Source: Thermohalobaculum sp965263335 (GTDB taxonomy: Bacteria; Pseudomonadota; Alphaproteobacteria; Rhodobacterales; Rhodobacteraceae). Taken from it: a DNA stretch of 64,000 nt. The stretch spans positions 248,001 through 312,000 of the forward strand of contig CBDHHE010000001.1 in NCBI GenBank assembly GCA_965263335.1, given 5' to 3'. Shown here in pieces: positions 8,258 to 16,907 of this stretch. The notes beneath the pieces were generated by a model. The model was not told where the DNA came from and made no database searches. It was given only the letters and a program-made list of their open reading frames with translations. Position 1 is the stretch's first letter, and each line of letters begins with the position of its first letter. A program made the translations under genes and the position numbers.

Positions 8258-9069
8258 GGCACTGTCAGAAGAACCTCGCTTGAGCTGACGACTGCCGGTC
8301 GACAGCCTCGATCCATGACCAACCGCAGCCCGTTCCGGCACATCAAGGCCAGCCCCGAGATCATCCGCCTCGCCGTGATGATGTACATCCGTTTCCCGCC
8401 GTCGCTGCGGAACGTCGAAGACCTGCTGCACGAGCGTGGCATCGACATCTGCCACGAAACGGTTCGTGTCTGGGCTTATCGGTCCGGCCCGATTTTCGCC
8501 GCCGAGATCCGGAAGCGACGGATCCAGGGGGGAAATCGAGCAATTGGCAGTGGCACCTCGACGAGATGTTCGTCAGGATCAACGGCGAGAGGCACTACCT
8601 CTGGCGGGCTGTCGATCACGAAGGCGAGGTGTTGGAGAGCTTCGTCACCAAGACTCGGGACAAGAGGGCTGCCTTGAAATTCCTCAGAAAAGCGACGCGC
8701 AAGCATGGACGCCCTGCAGTCATCGTGACGGACAAACTGCGATCCTATGGTGCCGCCCTGAGGGATCTTGGCGCGATCGACAGGCAGCGGACTGGCCGGT
8801 GGCTGAACAACCGCGCGGAAAATTCCCATCTTCCGTTGCGACGACGAGAAAGGGCACTGCTGCGGTTCAGGCAGGCGCGCAGTCTACAGATGTTCGCCTC
8901 CGTCCACTCCTCCGTTTCCAACCACTTCAACCAGGAACGCCATCTCTACCCCCGCGATGACTTCAAGGCCAACCGGACTGCCGAGCTGGCTGAGTGGGGG
9001 GAACTTTGTGACCGCCTGATGGACCTCGCCCGCGAACTTTGAGACTGGTTCAATTGGTCTGACAGCACC
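8258..9069 (+). mobile_element. IS6-family insertion sequence (about 812 bp)
   Basis: Imperfect terminal inverted repeats bound the element: GGCACTGTCAGA at 8258-8269 and TCTGACAGCACC at 9058-9069, which match at 10 of 12 positions. The size and the single DDE transposase are typical of the IS6/IS26 group. The flanking 8-base words differ (left GCGCCGTT, right TGCGAAAG), so there is no target duplication. That is expected if the copy arose by cointegrate resolution or if a flank was rearranged. Confidence 0.85.
8315..9042 (+). CDS. IS6-family DDE transposase, two frames joined by a likely -1 frameshift
   Basis: The first frame (8315 onward) gives the N-terminal helix-turn-helix part, including IRLAVMMYIRFPPSLRNVED and HETVRVWAYRSG. 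The second frame (to 9042) gives the catalytic core: WHLDEMFVRING (first Asp), VIVTDKLRSYGAAL (second Asp), NNRAENSHLPLRRRER (Glu), then LRFRQARSLQMFASVH. The switch point is a G6A3 run at 8527-8535. In the upstream frame it reads G GGA AAT (8530-8536), a standard slippery heptamer, and a -1 slip there yields KSSNWQWHLDEMF, exactly as the family needs. This may be programmed frameshifting or a simple indel. Confidence 0.8.
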
Positions 9070-9570
9070 TGCGAAAGGGCTCACTCAGGGCAGAGCTTCA
9101 ACAGACCTGCGAGCTGCGCGGGTTCGGCGGGCAGCAGGACGGAGTTGGGCGTAGCAAGACTGCCGAAGGCGTCGGTGGAGACAGGTATACCGACTGCGCA
9201 TCTGCGGGAGAAAGCCTATCGGTCTGAAGGAGATCGTCAGATTGTTCGCACCCCGGCGGGTGTGGTTCTCCAAAGCTGAAAGAGTTCAACGGCGAGACTG
9301 GCGGATCGAGCAACGGGATGGCGTCGTGGAACGCCCATCCGGTATTGCCACAAGACTGTGCATTTGCGCTCTTGGCTGACGCATCGAGAATTCGACCGCT
9401 CTCGGCGTGCTCATGTGGAGTTTGGACAATCCCATGAACTGAGCGAACCAGGCCTGCTCGACCGGGGCCGAACTGGTGTTGCATCTGCGCTGAGCCTACG
9501 TCAGACAGATATCCGATTTGGTCGGGAGGGCCTCGAAGCGACGGTATCCGAATTGCCCGCTTCAGTGATC
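9070..9570. other. Gene-free stretch after the IS6 element
   Basis: Several overlapping open frames occur on both strands but none resembles a known protein and none has a good ribosome binding site. It is probably decayed accessory DNA. It separates the IS from the 3' end of the epoxide-hydrolase-like gene. Confidence 0.4.
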
Positions 9571-10746
9571 TTAATGCCTACGTACCAGCCGACTGAACTT
9601 GCGGATGTCCTCCAGCAACAGGTCGGGTTCCTCCATTGCTGCAAAATGCCCGCCCCTGGGCATCTCAGTCCAGTGCTGGACGTTGTAGACCCGCTCGACA
9701 TACGACCGCGGCGCCCAGTTCAGCATTTCGGCTGGGAACACCGCACAACCGGTCGGCACTTCGACCCGGTGCCCTTCGGGCGACAGAACCCGCCCGCCTT
9801 CCTCGCGACGCCCGTAGTAGATCCATGAAGCCGTGTTGAAGCTGCGTGTGGTGATGTAGACCATGATGTTTGTGAGAAGCTCGTCCTTGGAATGTGCAGC
9901 TTCGATGTCGCCGGTCGGTACATCTGACCAATCGTGGAACTTCTCGATCAGCCAGGCCGCGATGCCCACCGGGCTGTCCATCATAGCATAGCTCAGCGTC
10001 TGCGGCCGCGTGGCCTGCTGGGTGCGATAGCCGTTCTGCATGATCTGGTCGCGATCGAACTCCGCCTGCCAGGCAGACTCTTCCGGTGTCCGAGGGCCGT
10101 CGGGATGGCGCATAGTAAGAATATTGATGTGAATTGCTGCACATGATGCTGCGTGGTCGAACCCGAGCCAAGAGCATATCGCGCCGCCCCAGTCTCCGCC
10201 TTGCGCCAGATAGTGATCAAAACCCAATGACTCGGTCATCAGGCTGTTGACCAAACGCGCCATTTTCCGCGGCCCATATGGACGTGGCGGACGCCCGGAG
10301 AAGGCAAACCCCGGCAGGGACGGAGCGATCACGGTAAACGCGTCCCTTGCATCGCCCCCAAACCTTTCCGGATGCGCAAGCGGTTCAATCAAATCGAAAA
10401 ATTCGACAACCGAGCCCGGCCAGCCATGACAGATCATCAGCGGCATCGGGTCGGGACCGCTGCCTTGTTCGTGGATGAAGTGCATCTCGATGCCGTCCAC
10501 GGGTGCTTTGAAGTGTGAAAAAGTGTTGATGCGGGCTTCCTGTGCCCGCCAATCGAACCCGTCCACCCAATAGGCACACAGTTCTTTCATGTAATCGAGG
10601 TTCGCTCCGTAGTCCCAGCCGCCATCGTCAGGCATTTCGTGCCAGGGATACTCGGCCACCCGCCGACGGATGTGCTCGACAGTTTCATCGGGAACATGGA
10701 ACCGGAATGGTGTCACATTTGGATTGTTCTCAATGTGATCTTTCAT
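9571..10746 (-). CDS. Epoxide hydrolase family protein (EHN + alpha/beta hydrolase)
   Basis: A 391-residue protein in the two-part layout of microsomal-type epoxide hydrolases. An N-terminal EHN domain (about residues 12-115, with FRFHVPDETVEHIRRRV) precedes the alpha/beta core. Visible catalytic parts are the oxyanion-hole motif HGWPG (107-111), the nucleophile in GGDWG (Asp185) and the catalytic His367 in RGGHFAAMEEP. No signal peptide is seen, so it should act in the cytoplasm. The start ATG at 10744-10746 has AGGGAG upstream; longer in-frame starts are possible. It lies downstream of the MocR regulator in the same direction, 135 bases apart. The substrate is unknown. Confidence 0.88.
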   Translation of the reverse strand: MKDHIENNPNVTPFRFHVPDETVEHIRRRVAEYPWHEMPDDGGWDYGANLDYMKELCAYWVDGFDWRAQEARINTFSHFKAPVDGIEMHFIHEQGSGPDPMPLMICHGWPGSVVEFFDLIEPLAHPERFGGDARDAFTVIAPSLPGFAFSGRPPRPYGPRKMARLVNSLMTESLGFDHYLAQGGDWGGAICSWLGFDHAASCAAIHINILTMRHPDGPRTPEESAWQAEFDRDQIMQNGYRTQQATRPQTLSYAMMDSPVGIAAWLIEKFHDWSDVPTGDIEAAHSKDELLTNIMVYITTRSFNTASWIYYGRREEGGRVLSPEGHRVEVPTGCAVFPAEMLNWAPRSYVERVYNVQHWTEMPRGGHFAAMEEPDLLLEDIRKFSRLVRRH

Positions 10747-10881
10747 CGGGCCAGCTCCCTGAACTCTATCGTTGCGCACCATGGGTGATCGGGCCTGGTA
10801 CATCATCACAGATAACTGAAGACCTGAGGGCCTTGAGAGAGACAGGTCGGTGCTTTCGAAGGGACAGTTTGCTGGCGAGCG

Positions 10882-12351
10882 TCACAGAGCGGCGCGCACT
10901 TCTTCGGCGATGATCTTGATACCAGCTTCGAGTTTCGAAACCGGCACATAGGCAAAGCCCAAACGAAAGCTGCAATTGTTGTCGTAGTTCAAATAGTAGT
11001 CCCGGCCCCGGTCCACCAAAACGCCGCGGTCACGCAACCGAACAGCAAGTGCCGCTGCGTCAAACCCCTCAGGTCCGGTCATCCAGAAAGACGTGCCACC
11101 TTCGGATTTGGTGTGCTCCAACATCCCCAGATGACGGGTCAATGCGTCGTTCATTGCGTGCCAGCGCTTCTGGTACCGCCGTTCGATGTTGCGCAGATGG
11201 GAATCATAGTACCCGAGCCGAAAGAAGAGCGCGGTGATCTCCTGCACGATCGTCGGGGGATGGCGCATCATCACGCCCCGGGCAACACGTGCTTCGCGAA
11301 TGATGTCGTTGTGGGCGACGATGAACCCCATCCGAATCCCGGGTGAAAGGGTTTTCGACAGACTGCCAACATAGATGACCCGCCCAGAGCGATCCATTGA
11401 CATGATGGAGGGTGAGGACTTGGCGATGTAGTTCATCTCGGCTTCATAGTCGTCCTCGATGACGATGAGGTCCTGGCGCATGGCCGCTTCCAACAGTTCC
11501 TTGCGACGCTCGAGTGGCATGGTGACCATGGTCGGGAACTGGTGGCTCGGCGTTGTGAAGACCAATTGGCATCCGGCAGGAATGGCCGAAGGAATCAAAC
11601 CGTCTCCGTCGACAGGCACACCGATCAACTCGTTGCCCGACAGGCGGAAGGCGTTGCGAGCGCCAAAGAATCCCGGGTTTTCAAGGGCGATCGGTTTGCC
11701 AAATCTGGCGAAGATCGTTCCAAGGATGAACAACGCGTTCTGTGAACCGAGCGTGATCAGAATCTCATCATCTTCGGCATAGATTCCGCGCGTGTTCAGC
11801 AGTCTTTGCCGCAACTGCTTGACCAGTTGGGGGCTGTCGCTCTCTACGGAGTCACTGGCCCATACCGGCATCTGCTTGCGGCCGAGGGCTTGCCTGGTGC
11901 ACTCGCGCCAACCATCCACCGGGAAAAGGTCCGGATCGATCTGGTTGTAGATGAACGGATATGGGTAAGCGTGCCAGTCCAAAGGATTGACGACCGGCAT
12001 GAGATCGTTCTCGCCGAAACGAACCGGGCTTCGTGTCCTCGAAACCCTGCGTTTGGCGGCCTCTTGTGTCGTGTGCAAGGACACCATCTGCGGGTTGACG
12101 AAGTACCCTGACCGATCACGGGATACGATCAGCTCCAGATCCACCAATTGATTGTAGGCGGCAAAAACCGTGTTGCGGGAAACACCCAATTGCTCTGCCA
12201 GTTCACGGCATGAAGGTAAGGGGCGATCATACGCGAGGGACTCGGACGTGATGGCCGCGCTGACAGCTTCAACGATTTGGTCCCGCAGACTGAGGGTCGA
12301 GTTCTCCGGTAGCTTCACAAACCTAGGCGTGGTCAGATTCACCTGCAGCAT
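10882..12351 (-). CDS. MocR-type regulator (GntR wHTH + PLP aminotransferase domain)
   Basis: A 489-residue fusion. The GntR winged helix is at about 20-90 (LRDQIVEAVSAAI, LPSCRELAEQLGVSRNTVFA). A fold-type I aminotransferase domain follows (about 120-480). The PLP Schiff-base lysine is Lys333 in GSLSKTLSPGIR. The pyridine-binding segment LIVIEDDYEAEMNY is also present. MocR proteins are local transcription regulators that sense PLP or an amine/amino acid through this domain. It is transcribed away from the TRAP transporter with about 160 bases between them, so this transporter is the probable target. The epoxide-hydrolase-like gene downstream may also be regulated. Confidence 0.92.
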   Translation of the reverse strand: MLQVNLTTPRFVKLPENSTLSLRDQIVEAVSAAITSESLAYDRPLPSCRELAEQLGVSRNTVFAAYNQLVDLELIVSRDRSGYFVNPQMVSLHTTQEAAKRRVSRTRSPVRFGENDLMPVVNPLDWHAYPYPFIYNQIDPDLFPVDGWRECTRQALGRKQMPVWASDSVESDSPQLVKQLRQRLLNTRGIYAEDDEILITLGSQNALFILGTIFARFGKPIALENPGFFGARNAFRLSGNELIGVPVDGDGLIPSAIPAGCQLVFTTPSHQFPTMVTMPLERRKELLEAAMRQDLIVIEDDYEAEMNYIAKSSPSIMSMDRSGRVIYVGSLSKTLSPGIRMGFIVAHNDIIREARVARGVMMRHPPTIVQEITALFFRLGYYDSHLRNIERRYQKRWHAMNDALTRHLGMLEHTKSEGGTSFWMTGPEGFDAAALAVRLRDRGVLVDRGRDYYLNYDNNCSFRLGFAYVPVSKLEAGIKIIAEEVRAAL

Positions 12352-12510
12352 CCTCGGTTGGTTGGATATCGAGTTCGCCGCCCGTCACCGAGCGACACGC
12401 CCATCCAAGCTTCTCTGTCCTCCTCATTCAATCGATCTGTCACTTTTAACGGAATGGGTGAGTGGGAAAGATCGATGCAAGAAAAGAGCCATCAACAGGA
12501 GATGAGATCG

Positions 12511-13554
12511 ATGAAGCTAGATTCGATTTTCAAGGCGATTGGAATAGCATCAGTCGCCGCGTTGTTCGCCCAGGCAGCCGTCGCTGATACGAAAGTCCTG
12601 AAGCTGGGAACCGTTGGCTTCATCGGCATGCCGATTGGCGACGCCATCGATCAGGCCCTGATCCCAACGCTGGAAGAGGTGTCCGGCGGTAGAATGACCA
12701 TCGAGCCGCATTATCGCAAATCGCTCTGCAGTGAGCAGACCTGCGGTGAACAGGCAAACCAAGGGTTGCTTGCGCTTTGGACCAGCTCGACCGCGAATTT
12801 CGGCAACTTTGGAACGGCTCTGGCAATCTTCGATCTGCCCTACATCTTCAAAAGCATCGAGGATGCCGACCGAATCTCGACAGAGTGGCTGGCCAAGAAG
12901 CAATGCGACATCGCAGCTGAGGAAGCCGGCCATGTCTGCCTGACCGTGTACTCCAGTGGCGGCTTCCGTCAGCTTGGCAATGCCAGTGGTCCGGTGCACG
13001 AGCCGGACGACATGAAAGGCATCAAGTGGCGCGTCACCAAAAGTCCGATCGAGTACACCCTCATCAAGAACTGGGGTGCCGTCCCGGTCCCGTACGACTG
13101 GGCACAACTCTATCAGGGGCTGCAAACGGGCGTCGTCTCAGGCCAGTATGTCGCTACTCCATGGCAGCATGTCGCCAAGCTGCACGAGGTTGCCAAGTAC
13201 TTCACGGAAATCGGCGGATCCTGGTCCGGCAACCAGCTTTCGATCGACAAGCGTCAATACGATGCGCTGAGCGAAGAGGAAAAGGAATGGTTGCATACGG
13301 CGGCGCAGGCCTTTGGCCAGAAAGTGCAAGAACTCGACCGCGCTTGGGTCGAGGCGGGTGAAGCCGCGATCAAAGCCGAGATCACTGAGTGGTACGTTCC
13401 AACCGAAGAAGAAATGGTGAAGTGGCGCGCTGGTGCCATCGATGCCTGGCTGAACGCCAAAGGCACGTTTGACCCGGCAACGGCCGAGCGTGTACTCGAA
13501 GAGCAGGGTATGACCAGCTTCATCGCGCAGTTGAAAGAGGCCGGCGCGCTCTAG
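12511..13554 (+). CDS. TRAP transporter substrate-binding protein (DctP family)
   Basis: The 347-residue periplasmic receptor of a tripartite, sodium-driven importer. It has a Sec signal peptide (residues 1-28, ending AAVADT). The mature part shows the family pattern, including DLPYIFKSIEDAD, a GIKWRVTKSPIE segment where the ligand-binding Arg usually sits, and LYQGLQTGVVSGQYVATPW. Two in-frame ATGs lie close together. I chose 12511 because AGGAG ends nine bases before it, while the ATG at 12502 would touch the ribosome site. An unusual feature is a Cys pair in KSLCSEQTCGEQ. The ligand is not predictable; the divergent MocR regulator hints at an amine or amino-acid-like compound. Confidence 0.9.
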   Translation: MKLDSIFKAIGIASVAALFAQAAVADTKVLKLGTVGFIGMPIGDAIDQALIPTLEEVSGGRMTIEPHYRKSLCSEQTCGEQANQGLLALWTSSTANFGNFGTALAIFDLPYIFKSIEDADRISTEWLAKKQCDIAAEEAGHVCLTVYSSGGFRQLGNASGPVHEPDDMKGIKWRVTKSPIEYTLIKNWGAVPVPYDWAQLYQGLQTGVVSGQYVATPWQHVAKLHEVAKYFTEIGGSWSGNQLSIDKRQYDALSEEEKEWLHTAAQAFGQKVQELDRAWVEAGEAAIKAEITEWYVPTEEEMVKWRAGAIDAWLNAKGTFDPATAERVLEEQGMTSFIAQLKEAGAL

Positions 13555-13578
13555 AACGCAGGAAACGCCGACATCTAG

Positions 13579-13610
13579 CGTGGCGCGGGGCTTGCCTTGC
13601 GCCACGTTTT
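13579..13610 (+). terminator. Stem-loop with T-run between the TRAP receptor and permease genes
   Basis: CGTGGCGC (13579-13586) pairs perfectly with GCGCCACG (13599-13606), followed by TTTT (13607-13610). It lies in the 100-base gap between receptor and permease genes. A partial terminator here would give more receptor than permease, as is common in binding-protein operons. Confidence 0.65.
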
Positions 13611-13654
13611 GCGTCGGACATGGCGGTCTCTGACTGCAAGGGAATCCAGCCTTC

Positions 13655-14944
13655 ATGGAAAGCATCGCACTTCTTGTCGTTTTGGTGGTGCTGATCATGC
13701 TGGGCGCCCCGGTGGGCTTCACGCTTATCCTGATACCGGTCGTCTACATTCTGATCACCGATGCTGCGCCGATGATCCTGATCCCCAGTCAGATGTTCAG
13801 TGCCATCGACTCTGTTCCGCTAACGGCGATCCCCTTCTTCATGCTGACGGGCGAGTTGATGACCAGCGCCACGATCACGGACCGATTGGTCGCGTTGAGC
13901 CAGCGCATCATTGGACGCATGCGCGGCAGCCTGGCGCAGGCAAATGTGTTGGTCAGCATGTTCTTCGCTGGGATGAACGGGTCGGTCGTCGCAGATACGG
14001 CCACCGTCGGGTCTCTGCTGGTTCCGGCAATGAAAAGGGCGGGCTATCCCCCCGCATTCGCCGCCGCGATCACAGCGGTTAGCTCGACGATCGGGGGCAT
14101 CATCCCGCCCTCGATTATGATGATCGTCCTGGCAAATGCCGGAGGGATTTCCGTTGGTGCACTGTTCGCCGGTGGCATCGTTCCAGGCGTTTTGATCGGG
14201 CTCCTCCTGATGGTGATCAACTATGCCATCGCGCGCCGCCACAACTTCGAACGCAGCGAAGAGCCCTTCAGCCTGAAGGCCGTCCTGATCCAGGGCTACA
14301 AGTCCTCTTTCGCGCTTCTGATCCCGATCGTTCTGGTCGGATCGGTGGTCTTTGGCATTGCTGGCGTGGTCGAGGCAGGCGCGCTGACAGCGACGATTGC
14401 GCTGTTCGTCGGACTCTTCATCTATCGAACCATCAACTGGTCTAACTGCAAGAATGCCTTCGTCCGCGCGTTCCGCAACTCAGCGATGGTCTTCATAATC
14501 ATTGCAGCGTCCGGCCCGTTCAGCTGGCTTTTGACATCACTGGGGGCGATCTCCGACCTGGAGCAATGGTTGCTGAGCTATGCAGATAGTCCGTTGACGT
14601 TCGCTCTGGTGCTGGTGCTGTTCATCTTCCTGCTGGGCATGGTCATGGACTCTGCGGCCAACATTATCGTCGTCGGTCCGGTGCTGGTCGACGTCATGGT
14701 CAAGGCAGGCTACCCGGATGTCCAGGCCGCGCTGGTCGTCGTGGTTGGGTTTCTGATCGGATCAGTCACACCACCTGTCGGGGTCGCGTTCTTCACTGCA
14801 GGGGCCATCGCAAAGGTCCGACTTGAACGTGTGGCCGTTGCGATGCTGCCCTATCTGCTAGCGCTCTTCGGGCTGTTGTTTCTGCTGATTGTCACACCGG
14901 ACATAACAATGTTCCTGCCACGCCTGCTCGGGTTCTCGAACTGA
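13655..14944 (+). CDS. TRAP transporter large permease (DctM family)
   Basis: A 429-residue, roughly twelve-helix membrane protein that carries the ion-coupled transport path. Family motifs are GAPVGFTLILIP near the N-terminus, IPFFMLTGELM, FFAGMNGSVVADTATVGSLL, AAITAVSSTIGGIIPPSI, and near the end GSVTPPVGVAFFTAGAIAKV. The start ATG at 13655 has GGGAATCC upstream. It is placed before the small permease gene; in most TRAP operons the small subunit comes first. Confidence 0.93.
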   Translation: MESIALLVVLVVLIMLGAPVGFTLILIPVVYILITDAAPMILIPSQMFSAIDSVPLTAIPFFMLTGELMTSATITDRLVALSQRIIGRMRGSLAQANVLVSMFFAGMNGSVVADTATVGSLLVPAMKRAGYPPAFAAAITAVSSTIGGIIPPSIMMIVLANAGGISVGALFAGGIVPGVLIGLLLMVINYAIARRHNFERSEEPFSLKAVLIQGYKSSFALLIPIVLVGSVVFGIAGVVEAGALTATIALFVGLFIYRTINWSNCKNAFVRAFRNSAMVFIIIAASGPFSWLLTSLGAISDLEQWLLSYADSPLTFALVLVLFIFLLGMVMDSAANIIVVGPVLVDVMVKAGYPDVQAALVVVVGFLIGSVTPPVGVAFFTAGAIAKVRLERVAVAMLPYLLALFGLLFLLIVTPDITMFLPRLLGFSN

Positions 14945-14978
14945 TGCGCGCCGGGAAGATGCATCGGAGCTACATGTG

Positions 14979-15551
14979 ATGCTTGCTGCTATCCGTTTCA
15001 TCGATCGCACCGTCAAGAAGAGCCTCACGTTTCTTTGCGCCGTCTTGTTGCTGCTGATGGTGGCCTTCACCGTCTATTCCGTGGTGATGCGCTACTGGTT
15101 TCTGGATCCGCCGGTCTGGGGAGATCTGCTGACGGTGCTCAGCAACATCTGGCTGGTCTTCTTCGCCTTGGCACTCACCGTTCGTGACAAGGACCATATC
15201 GCGCTGGATCTCGTCTATTCGTGGCTCCCTTTGAAAGTCGCATTCGCAATCCGTCAATTCTGGACGCTGGTCATTTTCGGCCTTGGCATCGTGATGATCG
15301 TCTACGGGCTGGAGGTCGTCGCGACCATGGGCGGAAAGTACTGGGAGATGTGGTATTTCGCCTGGGAGGACGGGGGGCTGGTCTTCAAACCAAACTACAT
15401 GCCCAAGAAATACGCTGTGGCCATCGTGCCGATCTCTGGGTTTCTGGTCAGCGTAGCGGCCATTGCGTCGATCCTGGAAGACAGCCTGCGCCTGAAGGCC
15501 GGCACCTACGAGCAAACCAGCGGTTTTGACAGGCTCGCAGACACGGAGTGA
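14979..15551 (+). CDS. TRAP transporter small permease (DctQ family)
   Basis: A 190-residue membrane protein with four hydrophobic helices (about residues 14-36, 49-67, 88-110 and 142-160). It contains the family stretch VVMRYWFLDPPVWGDLLTVL, then VRDKDHIALDLVY. It forms the membrane unit with the large permease. An ATG at 14979 and a GTG at 14976 are both possible; GGAG at 14966-14969 suits the ATG. It lies 34 bases after the large permease gene and closes the operon. A longer than usual loop (about residues 115-135, rich in Trp, Phe and Tyr) precedes the last helix. Confidence 0.9.
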   Translation: MLAAIRFIDRTVKKSLTFLCAVLLLLMVAFTVYSVVMRYWFLDPPVWGDLLTVLSNIWLVFFALALTVRDKDHIALDLVYSWLPLKVAFAIRQFWTLVIFGLGIVMIVYGLEVVATMGGKYWEMWYFAWEDGGLVFKPNYMPKKYAVAIVPISGFLVSVAAIASILEDSLRLKAGTYEQTSGFDRLADTE

Positions 15552-15740
15552 ACGTTCGAACAGCTCTGCACGCAGTCACAGGCAGCGACAGTCTGGAACG
15601 GCTGGGAGCGCCAAGAGCCGGGCATAACAGGATTGACGTCGAACCTCCGTTGCTGCGTGATTCAGCAAACTCCAGTCGCGGCAAACGTTGGGTCGATGAT
15701 CTGGCGATCACCAATGCCCAGATCGGGAGAACACGACGTG

Positions 15741-16808
15741 TCAATCCACGCGCTCTAGTGCCGGCATCTGATAAGCACGGAAAGCTTCGACATCTGGGCG
15801 GTAGGCACGTAGCAGGAAGCTCCACCCATCTTCCGGAGTATAGGCGTAGTTGGGCGCGAGGTCCCGGCACTCTTCAACACCAAAGGTTACAGTGAAAGAG
15901 CCGTCGTCGTTGGTTACGACTCCCCGGTTGGAACTGACGATGTTGTCCACGTCGGACATCAGGTATTTCTCGGGCCCGTAGACGGTAATCGAGAAGAACG
16001 CTTCTGCAGGAACTGGTGGATATGTCGCGCGGTAGCAAACGCCGCCCTCAGCTCCCGCCAGCGCATACGGCAGATACATGGCGTTCTCATCAGCGGAAAG
16101 GCCGAGCGCCCCAGCAGTCACGTATGTGAAGAACTCCCAGTCCTCGACAAGGTCAGTGCTGGGCTGCATTGCCCCGGAAGTCGTCTCCAGATTGCCATAC
16201 TCCGCGACCAGTGCCGAACGAACCTTCAGCATCAACTCCAGATCCGGCTTCGGCACATCGAAGACATCTTGCGCCCCGACGATCTTGTATTGCGGCTGAA
16301 GGACCCGCGTGACGTGCTCGACATCCGCAGGCGCTCCGTTGGTGCCGGTGCGCACGTACAAGGCCAGGTAATCGGACTCGAACTGATTGCGCTCGAACCG
16401 TCGGCTCCCACCACCGTAGAGGTAGAAGGGCGTCATGTGGTTCTCGTCCACGATCTGGATCGCCATGAACCGGTCCCCGAGATCCGGCACCTCCAGCGTG
16501 AAGCCATCGCGCGCGTTGACGATAACAAAGGAGTAGATGGTGTCGTTGTTCGGAGAGACGACGAACTTGTCGCTAGCGGGGGATAACCCCGGAAAATGGA
16601 AGAACGTGTTTACCGCTCCGGTGCGGCCCACAATGTCGTGGAAGAAGGCGTGCACTTCGGCGTGGATGTATTCCTTAGCCGTCATTCCGAAGTCACGGGG
16701 ATCGGTAGACCAACCGGAGCTGTCGAGATCGGGGATTTCGGCCAGCGCAGGCGTGCCCAGCAGCGGGAGCGCAAGGACCGCGGTTTTGAGAAACTTCGTG
16801 ATCGGCAT
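15741..16808 (-). CDS. Secreted DUF1254/DUF1214 protein, paralogue 1
   Basis: A 355-residue protein with a signal peptide (1-23, ending PALAEIP). The DUF1254-type N-terminal half has FVVSPNNDTIYSFVIVNARDG and a DRFMAIQIVDENH segment. The DUF1214-type C-terminal half has FFSITVYGPEKYLMSD, then ATYPPVP-like and YAYTPEDGWSFLLRAYRP elements. The function of the family is not established; members are exported and often clustered. It is the last of three family members in tandem here (15.7-19.2 kb). The gap of about 100 bases to the next paralogue suggests one operon, divergent from an AraC regulator. Confidence 0.87.
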   Translation of the reverse strand: MPITKFLKTAVLALPLLGTPALAEIPDLDSSGWSTDPRDFGMTAKEYIHAEVHAFFHDIVGRTGAVNTFFHFPGLSPASDKFVVSPNNDTIYSFVIVNARDGFTLEVPDLGDRFMAIQIVDENHMTPFYLYGGGSRRFERNQFESDYLALYVRTGTNGAPADVEHVTRVLQPQYKIVGAQDVFDVPKPDLELMLKVRSALVAEYGNLETTSGAMQPSTDLVEDWEFFTYVTAGALGLSADENAMYLPYALAGAEGGVCYRATYPPVPAEAFFSITVYGPEKYLMSDVDNIVSSNRGVVTNDDGSFTVTFGVEECRDLAPNYAYTPEDGWSFLLRAYRPDVEAFRAYQMPALERVD

Positions 16809-16907
16809 TCTTTTGCTCCTTGGCGCGAGCGCTTAGTCGAGGGTCAGGTCTTTCGGACCTCTGCGGTCACCGTCGTGGCATTGGGCCCATGGCCCATCTG
16901 TCTAAAC

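Noticed and set aside
8250..9077. 8-bp target duplication around the IS6 element
   Set aside because: The flanking words (GCGCCGTT and TGCGAAAG) are different.
9358..9828. Plus-strand 156-residue frame partly overlapping the epoxide-hydrolase-like gene
   Set aside because: Its second half is antisense to a convincing gene, and the first half resembles nothing I recognise.
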